From Patescibacteria group bacterium (GTDB lineage: Bacteria > Patescibacteriota > Microgenomatia > UBA8517), in the NCBI GenBank assembly GCA_025057695.1, contig JANWVB010000053.1:1-8174 (forward strand): 8,174 nucleotides of DNA, read 5' to 3'. The translations under genes and the position numbers were made by a program. Positions 1 through 6,753 of this stretch are shown one piece after another (the first letter of the stretch is position 1; each line of letters begins with the position of its first letter). The notes beneath the pieces were generated by a model. That model ran no database searches, was not told where the DNA came from, and saw only the letters and a list, made by a program, of their open reading frames with translations.

Positions 1-1028
1 ATGTTGTTTACTACTCAATGGGAAATTTTGTTTACGCAATAAATAAGCAAACAATGAGTCAAATCTGGGCATATAATGCAGGCGCTAGCGTAGATACTCC
101 ACCAGCTTACTCTGCCACAAGAAATCTTGTGGTGGCAGTAACAAGTGATCTAAGAGTTCATGGAATTAGAAATTCAAATGGAACAGCAAGTTGGGTAAGC
201 ACAGTTATATCAAGTAGATTCCAAGGAGGAGATCCAAGAGATGCCAATTGCAACTTGGCAGAGGTTAAAAACGGATGGCCTGTGATAGCAGATACAAACG
301 GTTACGCGTTTATAAAATTAAGAAAGTGCTGGCAAGAACTATGGTATCCTGATACAAGCGATGCCTTATTTGGAATTAATTTAGAGAATGGGCAAAGAGT
401 TTTAAGTAACCTCAGGATTGGGTCAGGTGGTTATGGAGATGGAGGTTACATGCCAATAGGACCAATGCCTGTGATAAGAAGGTATCCCAATGGGAAAGAG
501 GTAATGTACACTGTTTTTAGAGGAAGACAAGTCGTAGATCCAAGGTGGGACTCACACTTTGGACAGATACCACTAGACAGCAACACAATTCCTGGTATGT
601 CTGCAGGACAAATAAGAGAACTACTTTACGATCCTACAGGAGCAACAAATGGAGCAGAATCTTTCCTGCTTACTGATGAGCAACCATTCGTCTCAATGGC
701 AGGAGATTACCTGTTCGGAGCACACTGGGAAACCGGGCATTCCCTCAGGATCACAAATCCCCTGTCTAGCAACATTTCAACATCAAACGCGGATTCAATA
801 GTTAGCTCAGCTGACAATTGCCCTGTAGACACCCACTATATATCAACTACAATCACACGCACAGGTGGTGGCAGACTATATTCCAAAGGCTTTTGTATTT
901 ACCGCGGTCAGGAAGCAGTTTATGACAGGTATTGGAGTGAACATTCAGTGTGGACAGTAAGCAATGGGTTAATTCTTTACAAAAGCGTTGATGGCGCAAT
1001 TGTTGCATTAGAAAGTGGCAATCCATAA
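1..1028 (+). CDS. PQQ-like beta-propeller protein, C-terminal part (5' truncated)
   Basis: The reading frame is open to the left edge (first full codon at 3), so the ATG at 18 is internal: the residues before it (VVYYS) complete a propeller strand running into MGNFVYAINKQTMSQIW. Numbering from that Met, repeats of the type 'visible strand, then AI/AL plus Asn/Gly turn' are seen at 3-20, 83-125 and 308-333. The last, with VWTVSNGLILY followed by DGAIVALESG, is a typical terminal PQQ-like (quinoprotein/PQQ_2) blade. Four cysteines (78, 104, 268, 293) and many Gly/Asn/Trp residues fit an exported domain, but the signal peptide would lie outside the window. Such propellers mostly act as binding or scaffold domains; no PQQ-dehydrogenase catalytic context is visible, so no enzyme activity is inferred. 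It ends 9 nt before the OB-fold gene, suggesting co-transcription. Fold assignment is fairly secure; function is unknown. Confidence 0.7.
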   Translation, partial: VVYYSMGNFVYAINKQTMSQIWAYNAGASVDTPPAYSATRNLVVAVTSDLRVHGIRNSNGTASWVSTVISSRFQGGDPRDANCNLAEVKNGWPVIADTNGYAFIKLRKCWQELWYPDTSDALFGINLENGQRVLSNLRIGSGGYGDGGYMPIGPMPVIRRYPNGKEVMYTVFRGRQVVDPRWDSHFGQIPLDSNTIPGMSAGQIRELLYDPTGATNGAESFLLTDEQPFVSMAGDYLFGAHWETGHSLRITNPLSSNISTSNADSIVSSADNCPVDTHYISTTITRTGGGRLYSKGFCIYRGQEAVYDRYWSEHSVWTVSNGLILYKSVDGAIVALESGNP

Positions 1029-1037
1029 AAATAATTT

Positions 1038-1487
1038 ATGCAAAAAGTCAAGATTTTCACGACTTTAACAATTTTTCTTTCATTAGCTCTAATTTCCCTT
1101 TTGTTTTTTTTCTTGTATCAATCTCTGTACAAAGAAACATTAACAACAAAAACAAACAATAATGAATCAACAATTTCCTATCTTAAAGCCGCTGAACAGG
1201 AAGGTAAAGAAGCTTCTGTTGAAGGGCAAATAAAATATGTTTTTAATAATGGCAAAGATTTGCTTTTAGGATTTAACGATCCTCACGCGGGATATTTTAA
1301 AATTATTATCAAAAAAGAAAATTGGGATAATTTTGGAAGTAATTTTGGCTCGGAAATTGGAAGAAATAAAGAAAGTTTATACAAAGAAGGAGATAAAGTG
1401 ACGGCAAACGGGAAAATACAATGGTATCAAGGAGATCCTGTTATATACGTCTCTAATCCATCACAAATAAAAATTAAAAACAACTAA
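1038..1487 (+). CDS. Membrane-anchored OB-fold-like protein
   Basis: A 149-residue protein. Residues 7-28 form a very hydrophobic segment (FTTLTIFLSLALISLLFFFL) acting as signal anchor, then a polar Thr/Asn/Ser linker (32-50), then about 90 residues patterned like a small OB-fold barrel: strand 58-68 (EASVEGQIKYV), 73-79, 86-92, then 115-128 (YKEGDKVTANGKIQ) and 134-146 (PVIYVSNPSQIKI). The 'GD.V.A.G.I..Y.G.P.I.V..PSQI.I' ending resembles OB domains found in bacterial secreted nucleases and DNA/RNA-binding exported proteins, but no catalytic domain is attached here. It probably sits on the outer face of the membrane; ligand unknown. No Shine-Dalgarno is seen upstream, and the 9-nt gap to the propeller gene suggests translation from the same mRNA. 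Its stop codon overlaps the stop of the convergent glycosyltransferase gene. Family assignment is by pattern only. Confidence 0.7.
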   Translation: MQKVKIFTTLTIFLSLALISLLFFFLYQSLYKETLTTKTNNNESTISYLKAAEQEGKEASVEGQIKYVFNNGKDLLLGFNDPHAGYFKIIIKKENWDNFGSNFGSEIGRNKESLYKEGDKVTANGKIQWYQGDPVIYVSNPSQIKIKNN

Positions 1488-2830
1488 ACCAAATTCTTTA
1501 ACTTGCCTTCTATAATTTTCCAAAAATTGTTTACACCATCATCAGAAAGTTCTGCCAAGTTACTATTTTTTTTATACAAAGACATTTGTTTAAACAATCC
1601 TGAATGTTTGTATCTTAATATGAACCTTGCCGCAAGTCCCCCCTTTCTCGGCAACATTATTCCTCTCCAAGATTTCGCTTTTTCACCAAACAAATTTAGG
1701 ACTTTTCCATATTCTTTACTTTCCAGCAAACTGTCTAAAACAGATTGTTCTTCTTGACTAGGCATCAAACCATGCCTTCTCATAAAGGAAAGGTTGTCGT
1801 ATTCCTGCCTGCCAACAGGCTCTGAAAATAACATTATGACTCCACCAACCTGATTAGGACCCAGCAAGACTTTAAAAGATTGTTCGGAAGGTTTAGTGAT
1901 TTCAAGACTAAAAACTTTTGAACACATCGCATTTTCATAACTTAACACAACATCGCGATCCAAATGGTCGGCTATCAAATTAACTCCATAATTTGCTTCG
2001 CAGAAAGATAAAAAATCTTTCGTATATCCTGACTCACGGGAAACAACTGTTACAATTCCTCTTTGTTTTTTTGTAACATAAGAGATTATATCCTTGTAAT
2101 AATCAAGGTTTACAGCGGCTCCGGAAACAGGAATCATAATACTTAAAGGCTTTGACTTATTTGATAATTGTTCAATTCTTAATCTCAAACCATTTTCACT
2201 GAGTCTTGTACAAAACTTGCTTGAAAAAGGATATGCATTTACAATCAACTCCGGACGCTTATTGGAATCAAATTTTTTAATATAGCCTGAAAAATATTCA
2301 CAAGTTTTTTGACTCGGCACAAAAATCAAATCCGCACCTTTCACTGCCCAAATAATTAAAGGCGTATCATCTGTAACTACTACGGATAAAACAATTTTTG
2401 TTTTGGCTCTTAAAGAAAGTCTTTGCTTAATTTGAGCAATTTGATGTGCCAAACTGACATGTGTAGCCACAATAACAACAACTTTTGGGTTTGGCTTTCT
2501 TCTTCTAATCAGTTTAAGTAAACGTAAATAAACTTCCTGAGAATACTTTCTAAGATAATAAACATAGAGTTTAGTAATGATTGACTCGGTATAGTAATTA
2601 GTTTGCAAAAACTCCATTATTTCTCGCAAGAATACTTTCTGCGACGTTATTCTGTGCATCATTTGAACTTTAGGATCATTAACACCCAAAACCTCGCTTC
2701 GCACACTTGAAGGCAATTCTCCACGCAAAGCTTCCATCACCCTTATATGTCCAAGCCCCGCAGGCGACGTTGTAAATACAATCATCACATTTTCTTTTGT
2801 AATATTTTTAAGCCCGATATCTTCTTTCAT
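1484..2830 (-). CDS. GT-B glycosyltransferase, MGDG synthase/GT28-like
   Basis: With the ATG at 2830 the protein has 448 residues. The N-terminal Rossmann half starts at residue 16 with a glycine loop, TTSPAGLGHIR (20-30), equivalent to the GGGH loop of MGDG synthase and MurG; VATHVSLAHQ (121-130) and VVTDDTPLI (151-159) followed by VPSQKT (171-176) match the acceptor-side landmarks of the family. In the C-terminal half, MIPVSGAA (232-239) opens the nucleotide-sugar domain, and ITKPSEQS (311-318) plus GRQEYDN (340-346) correspond to the 'TKPG...E' and 'GQEEGN' donor-binding segments. The family moves a sugar from a UDP-sugar to a lipid acceptor (diacylglycerol or lipid II) at the cytoplasmic membrane face; the acceptor here cannot be told. 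Start choice: a TTG at 2872 would add 14 unsupported residues, and GTG/ATG at 2788/2785 lies right at the first conserved strand. The ATG at 2830 has a TTTAAT box 6 nt upstream. No SD is present at any of these starts. Confidence 0.7.
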   Translation of the reverse strand: MKEDIGLKNITKENVMIVFTTSPAGLGHIRVMEALRGELPSSVRSEVLGVNDPKVQMMHRITSQKVFLREIMEFLQTNYYTESIITKLYVYYLRKYSQEVYLRLLKLIRRRKPNPKVVVIVATHVSLAHQIAQIKQRLSLRAKTKIVLSVVVTDDTPLIIWAVKGADLIFVPSQKTCEYFSGYIKKFDSNKRPELIVNAYPFSSKFCTRLSENGLRLRIEQLSNKSKPLSIMIPVSGAAVNLDYYKDIISYVTKKQRGIVTVVSRESGYTKDFLSFCEANYGVNLIADHLDRDVVLSYENAMCSKVFSLEITKPSEQSFKVLLGPNQVGGVIMLFSEPVGRQEYDNLSFMRRHGLMPSQEEQSVLDSLLESKEYGKVLNLFGEKAKSWRGIMLPRKGGLAARFILRYKHSGLFKQMSLYKKNSNLAELSDDGVNNFWKIIEGKLKNLV

Positions 2831-2966
2831 ATTAGAATTAAAATAATTAAACGCCACATGTATCCCACACAATTCCAGGAAAAATCAGTTCGTAACTTTT
2901 CAAAATTTAATATTTGTATTATTATCATTATTACAAATGTAATAAATTTATACACACCAAAATAAA
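2831..2966. promoter_or_regulatory. Divergent intergenic region with 18-bp inverted repeat
   Basis: This very AT-rich gap separates the start of the minus-strand glycosyltransferase from the plus-strand pilin-like gene, so it should carry both promoters. An inverted repeat TTATTACA-AA-TGTAATAA occupies 2928-2945 (8-bp perfect arms, 2-nt spacer). Facing left, TTTAAT (2837-2842, minus strand) lies 6 nt before the ATG at 2830. Facing right, TATACA (2949-2954) lies 12 nt before the ATG at 2967. Neither box has a convincing -35. The repeat is placed like an operator, but arms of this length arise easily in DNA this AT-rich. Confidence 0.35.
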
Positions 2967-4598
2967 ATGTTTGAAACAGACAACACAACCTTAAAAGACC
3001 CTTCAGATTCGGGTGATAGCAATATAAAAAACCAATCTAGTTTAGACATTAACGCTAAATATAAAGACGATAGCAATGTTTTAATTAAGTCGTTAAAAGA
3101 AATTATCCCTCCCAAAGAAAAAATAATCACAATACTCTCTTTAATGGCTTTAATATGCATACTAATGATAACCATAAGTGCCGGAGTTAACATTTTAGAC
3201 TGGATAAAAAACAGAAAAGATCTCAAAGATGTAGATAATAATCAACACACATTCGAACAATTTACAAACCAAAATAGCAATTACACTCAAGAAAGCGAAT
3301 ATTTGATTAGAGACAAAAGTGAAATCATAGAATCCGCGATAGTCAAACAGATAGAAACAAACAATAAAAGTCTTGGGTATGAAATGCAAGGCGTCATAAT
3401 TCCAACATTTTCTGAAAATAACCTCTACTCTCTCATGTTTATCAACATCCCTATAAAATCCAGCGGACATATAATCCACACTCAAAGCGGGAACTTCGAT
3501 GTAATCACAAACACGGATCTAATAGGCGGAATAAACTTTGATTTGAACAAGTTATCTGACAATATATTTTTCAGATTAAATTCCGTTCCGGAAGAAATTT
3601 TAAACATTTTGGGGATTAGAAAAGAAGACATAAAACCAATACTTAATGAATGGGTTTACATTTCGGATAAAAAAAATTTGCTTCAGAAAAAATCTACTGA
3701 CAGTGAAAAGCTAAATGAATTAGCACTCATAATCATGAATTCAATAAGCTTAGAAAACATCAAAATTGAAAACGATAACATCGATGGTGAAAAAACAATT
3801 AAAATAACGATAGAACAAGACTTAATTAACTTTGATGATCTAATAAAAAACACAAACAAATGGTATCTGGAAGAAACTGGAGCATATATTTATTTCAAAG
3901 ACAAGAATATAAAATTCTCGGATGTATTTGAAAAACTTAAAGTAGACTTTTGGTTAGATGCAAACGACTACTCACCTAGAAAAGCCCTGCTATCAGGAAA
4001 ATATAAACCAGTACTAGACAAAGATATGTCAAGTATAAACTTTCTTAACATAAAAGACTTTAGCTTTGTGATCGATATAAAATTTACAAAGGACCAAAAA
4101 GCACCGATTAAAATTCCAAGCAAGTTCCAAACCTACAAAGAATATATAAATCAAATAGCCTCAGTTTTGACAAACATTCTTATTGAAGGCAAAAGGGATA
4201 GTTTATTTAATCAAATCATAAACAATTACTTTCTAGATGATGAAAGCAGAAAAGTGATTTCTGAAAATCAACAACTAATAGATTTTGTTAGAATCTTGCA
4301 AGCAATTTTAAAGTATGAATCTGATTGTAAAGATTTTCCTGATTCTTTAAACGAACTAATACAATCAGTTAAGACCTGCAACACCAGAAAAAGTTACTTT
4401 GATAATTTAAACTTTAATCCTTTGGACAAAACTGCATACTATTACCAAAAATACTTAGATAGAAAAGGATTTAGTTTATGTGTCAATTTTTCAGAAGAAC
4501 AAAAAATAAACTTTGGTTATGCAAGTAGCGATCCCTGTCCCAATCCTTCGTTCAATACACACTTCTCCACAGACATCCTCGGAATAGGTTTATACTAA
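2967..4598 (+). CDS. Membrane-anchored protein, LppX/LolA-like region plus pilin-like C-terminus
   Basis: A 543-residue protein. A polar cytoplasmic tail (1-52) precedes one membrane segment (about 53-77, IITILSLMALICILMITISA). Residues 115-390 show the pattern of LppX/LolA-type lipoprotein folds: a 'G.I.FDL..L.DNIFFRLN.VPEE' strand set at 188-210 with W229, an 'IDGEKTIKITIEQDLI' stretch at 272-287, and FWLDANDYSPRKALLSG at 328-344, which matches the 'W.D..t..prk' step of these folds. Residues 427-520 resemble a type IV pilin/pseudopilin head without its N-terminal helix: a helix LIDFVRILQAILKYES, then DFPDSLNELI, then FNPLDKTAYYYQ and FSLCVNFSEEQ. Cysteines at 454, 471, 505 and 524 could form two disulfides. 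No SD precedes the ATG. I infer an extracytoplasmic protein that binds a hydrophobic ligand or assembles on the surface; both domain calls rest on pattern resemblance. Confidence 0.6.
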   Translation: MFETDNTTLKDPSDSGDSNIKNQSSLDINAKYKDDSNVLIKSLKEIIPPKEKIITILSLMALICILMITISAGVNILDWIKNRKDLKDVDNNQHTFEQFTNQNSNYTQESEYLIRDKSEIIESAIVKQIETNNKSLGYEMQGVIIPTFSENNLYSLMFINIPIKSSGHIIHTQSGNFDVITNTDLIGGINFDLNKLSDNIFFRLNSVPEEILNILGIRKEDIKPILNEWVYISDKKNLLQKKSTDSEKLNELALIIMNSISLENIKIENDNIDGEKTIKITIEQDLINFDDLIKNTNKWYLEETGAYIYFKDKNIKFSDVFEKLKVDFWLDANDYSPRKALLSGKYKPVLDKDMSSINFLNIKDFSFVIDIKFTKDQKAPIKIPSKFQTYKEYINQIASVLTNILIEGKRDSLFNQIINNYFLDDESRKVISENQQLIDFVRILQAILKYESDCKDFPDSLNELIQSVKTCNTRKSYFDNLNFNPLDKTAYYYQKYLDRKGFSLCVNFSEEQKINFGYASSDPCPNPSFNTHFSTDILGIGLY

Positions 4599-4617
4599 AC
4601 AATTAAAATCAAAATAT

Positions 4618-4645
4618 TTAACAAAAAAAGTTTATAGATTATAAT
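4618..4645 (+). promoter_or_regulatory. Sigma70-type promoter giving a leaderless mRNA
   Basis: TTAACA (4618-4623) and a consensus TATAAT (4640-4645) are separated by 16 bp. The -10 ends only 5 nt before the ATG at 4651, so transcription should start at about 4651-4653, at or inside the start codon. There is no SD. A second ATG at 4654 could serve if the transcript starts slightly later. Confidence 0.65.
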
Positions 4646-4650
4646 CACAG

Positions 4651-5811
4651 ATGATGTCATCTGAGAAAGTCCGAATACACGAAATTTGTGAAATTCCAGT
4701 TCACGAAGTGCCAGCTATTGCATCTTTGCCTCAATTAGAAAAAGTAATGCAAGGCACAATTAGCATAGATCAAGCTACAAATTTTTTTGCAAATGGTTTA
4801 ACTAACTCATCTGACCAAGAGATAATTGATAGATTCACCCAAGAATGTTGTGGATTTATAGATGGAAATGCAATAGCAACTCCCGCAGTAAGAGCGCACT
4901 CTGGGTTTCTTCATATCATGTTTACACAAAGAAATACTTTTGATATCTTCCCTGAAACTGCCCAAGAACTTAGTAAACTATGCCCTGACACCGTTGTAAA
5001 AATTTTCAACGCAATATCAGACGCCGCACATTTTGCAATTAATAATCTTAGAACAAATCGAATTTCTATAGGAGCCGCTTATGGAATCTGGAAATCTATT
5101 AATCCATGGCACCTACAGTTCGTATGCTGGGATAATGAAACATTGAATAATGCACGTCGTTTGCCTATTCAACATGCGCCAGAAAATTTGCAAGGGCTTT
5201 TACATGAAAACAAAAGAGGAGTAGAGACAGCTATAACATTCTCGCAAATAACAAATCGTGACTTGCTTCAAATACTAAAAAAATGCGGCTTTGGTTTAAA
5301 CAATTACACCATATATTCCTCAGGCACAATTTCATATTCAAGTGACCTGCCAATTTGGGAAATCCTAAAATACGCGAGTATATTTTGGCCACAACTTGAG
5401 CAATTATCTCTAGAGGCTTGGGATAGAAACTCATCAAATTATTATTTGCCTGAAAACAAAAATGCATGGATGAATGAACAAAAAAGAATGGGAATAGCAA
5501 TAGCTTTGGTACATGAAGAGGTAGGGGTAGATAAAGAAAAACAAACCAAACTTAATATAATGTTTGGTCGCAAAATGGGAGGTTATGTTGAAGGCGGCAT
5601 TCACGAAGGAGAAGAAAGAAAAACAATTGGCGGGCCTGTCGAGGCTGGAGGCCACGCACTTGAAAGAAACATGAATAAAAGCGAAAGATACATACAAGAC
5701 TGCCTTTCCTTTCATGAAAACTGCTTTCGGGTACTGAAGAAAGTTCCAAACTACCAAATAAATCACCAGAACTATGAGATATTGCTTCAACTAAAAGAGC
5801 GCTACAACTAA
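4651..5811 (+). CDS. Conserved-looking soluble protein of unknown function
   Basis: I do not recognise this 386-residue protein. It has no signal peptide or membrane segment and a mixed alpha/beta composition rich in Asn, His, Trp and Cys. Regions that look structured and possibly conserved are 84-101 (SGFLHIMF then FDIFPE), 142-162 (AAYGIWKSINPWHLQFVCWD), 281-293 (GIAIALVHEEVGV) and a glycine-rich stretch 306-335 starting GRKMGGYVEGG and ending GGPVEAGGHA. That stretch contains H318 and H335 with several Glu residues and could be a ligand- or metal-binding loop, but no known motif matches. Cysteines are at 13, 66, 67, 111, 159, 212, 351 and 358; with no export signal they are more likely free thiols. 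The gene sits alone behind a strong promoter, 52 nt after the pilin-like gene and 54 nt before the next. The ATGATG start leaves 4651 or 4654 as initiator. The coding call is secure; the function is not. Confidence 0.75.
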   Translation: MMSSEKVRIHEICEIPVHEVPAIASLPQLEKVMQGTISIDQATNFFANGLTNSSDQEIIDRFTQECCGFIDGNAIATPAVRAHSGFLHIMFTQRNTFDIFPETAQELSKLCPDTVVKIFNAISDAAHFAINNLRTNRISIGAAYGIWKSINPWHLQFVCWDNETLNNARRLPIQHAPENLQGLLHENKRGVETAITFSQITNRDLLQILKKCGFGLNNYTIYSSGTISYSSDLPIWEILKYASIFWPQLEQLSLEAWDRNSSNYYLPENKNAWMNEQKRMGIAIALVHEEVGVDKEKQTKLNIMFGRKMGGYVEGGIHEGEERKTIGGPVEAGGHALERNMNKSERYIQDCLSFHENCFRVLKKVPNYQINHQNYEILLQLKERYN

Positions 5812-5853
5812 AACTAGAAAGTGAAAGCAATTTATTTAAAGGTAAATTAAGGT

Positions 5854-5859
5854 TAGAAT
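5854..5859 (+). promoter_or_regulatory. Probable -10 box, leaderless geometry
   Basis: TAGAAT ends 6 nt before the ATG at 5866, the same spacing within 1 nt as the box at 4640-4645, so the mRNA would start at about the ATG. The -35 is poor (TTTATT at 5831-5836 with a 17-bp spacer). An AAGG at 5849-5852 is too far upstream to be a good ribosome binding site. Confidence 0.35.
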
Positions 5860-5865
5860 AGGCAT

Positions 5866-6666
5866 ATGTATCCCCAACAAGATTACATTCCGCCGCCACC
5901 CACAAAAACAAAGAATAAAAGCAAAATTAAATTGATTTTTCTTATTGTCGCAATGATATTCCTAACAAACCTAATTGTTGGTTTTTCAGGATTCATGTAT
6001 GGAAGGATAATTTTTCAAAACACAAATCAAAAAGATTCAGCAGAACAAAATTTGCCATCAATATCAGACGCTTTAACACCAACTCCCTCGCCAACACAAC
6101 ATATAACTTCTACACCAGTTACGAAAAGTCCAATCTCTAACTTAACAAGGGAAAGATCTATAATATTAAACATTGAAAACTCTCTCTCTGGAAACGTAGA
6201 AAGTTCAAGTTCAAGCGCAAATATCAAGAAAAACATCATTGTCGGAGAAACAGAATCAGGTTTCTCAAGAGGTTTCCTAACTTTTGACATCACAAAAATA
6301 CCAGCAAGGGCAAGGGTAAATTCTGCTGTAATTAGATTTGATTTAAACTATGAAAATTTTCCTTCGCAATATGGCAAGCTATACATAGATCATCTCACAT
6401 ATGGAGATAGTCTTGATCCTTCGGATTATGCATTAAGCTCGCTGGTTTCCAATATCTCTCAAGTTAAAATTGAAAAAAACAAAGCCGAAGCGGACATTAC
6501 AAAAGTTTTAGCAAATGATGTGGATAATTCTCGAGCGAAAAGTCAGATTAGGATTCATTATGAAATTGAAAAAAAATTTGCAAACTCTATCTCCTCAAAC
6601 TTGCAAATACCAAAACAAACTATATACCTTGAAGTGAAATACACATTGCCAAAAGTTTCAGAATAG
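5866..6666 (+). CDS. Membrane-anchored surface protein with DNRLRE-like beta-sandwich
   Basis: A 266-residue protein built in four parts: a short proline-rich, lysine-rich cytoplasmic tail (MYPQQDYIPPPP then TKTKNKSK), one membrane segment (22-45), a flexible Thr/Pro/Ser linker (66-95, with TPTPSPTQ), and an outer beta-rich domain (about 98-263). The outer domain has the signature of DNRLRE/CBM-like sandwiches: VGETESGFSRGFLTFDITKIP (126-146) followed by ARARVNSAVIRFDL (147-160), which is the family's 'raflrFDls.iP.gA.v.sA.L' block; later EADITKVLAND (208-218) and a final strand TIYLEVKYT. Such domains usually bind polysaccharide or act as structural modules on surface proteins, so attachment to a glycan is an inference. 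A run of serines (113-117) is encoded by TTCAAG-like repeats. No partner gene is visible; neighbours have separate promoters. Confidence 0.7.
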   Translation: MYPQQDYIPPPPTKTKNKSKIKLIFLIVAMIFLTNLIVGFSGFMYGRIIFQNTNQKDSAEQNLPSISDALTPTPSPTQHITSTPVTKSPISNLTRERSIILNIENSLSGNVESSSSSANIKKNIIVGETESGFSRGFLTFDITKIPARARVNSAVIRFDLNYENFPSQYGKLYIDHLTYGDSLDPSDYALSSLVSNISQVKIEKNKAEADITKVLANDVDNSRAKSQIRIHYEIEKKFANSISSNLQIPKQTIYLEVKYTLPKVSE

Positions 6667-6671
6667 AATAA

Positions 6672-6700
6672 TTGTCAATATTAACATATGTTGGTAAAAT
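6672..6700 (+). promoter_or_regulatory. rpsU promoter with palindrome in the spacer
   Basis: TTGTCA (6672-6677) and TAAAAT (6695-6700) are 17 bp apart, and TGG immediately before the -10 makes it an extended -10. Transcription would start near 6707, giving a leader of about 47 nt before the ATG at 6754. A perfect 10-bp palindrome AACATATGTT (6683-6692) lies in the spacer, where a dimeric repressor could block polymerase. Confidence 0.6.
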
Positions 6701-6736
6701 ATCAGTTGAGAAATTAATTAAATTAAAATTCAAAAA

Positions 6737-6744
6737 AAAGGAGG
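6737..6744 (+). promoter_or_regulatory. Full-length Shine-Dalgarno of rpsU
   Basis: AAAGGAGG is complementary over 8 nt to the usual 3' end of bacterial 16S rRNA and sits 9 nt before the ATG at 6754. It fixes the start codon and is the only strong ribosome binding site in the window. Confidence 0.85.
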
Positions 6745-6753
6745 CGAAAATTA

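Noticed and set aside
2831..2872. TTG at 2872 as start of the glycosyltransferase
   Set aside because: It would add 14 residues with no family support, has no Shine-Dalgarno, and the ATG at 2830 has a -10-like box at leaderless spacing. It cannot be fully excluded.
2948..3485. Minus-strand open frames with hydrophobic translations opposite the pilin-like gene
   Set aside because: The apparent membrane segments come from the reverse complement of Lys/Asn/Ile-rich codons; the plus-strand frame is 543 codons with recognisable domains.
5434..5911. Two long minus-strand open frames (118 and 119 codons) antisense to the 386-residue gene
   Set aside because: They lie opposite a clearly coding gene, have Phe/Ser/Leu-rich translations typical of antisense of AT-rich DNA, overlap each other in different frames, and have no ribosome binding site or family pattern.
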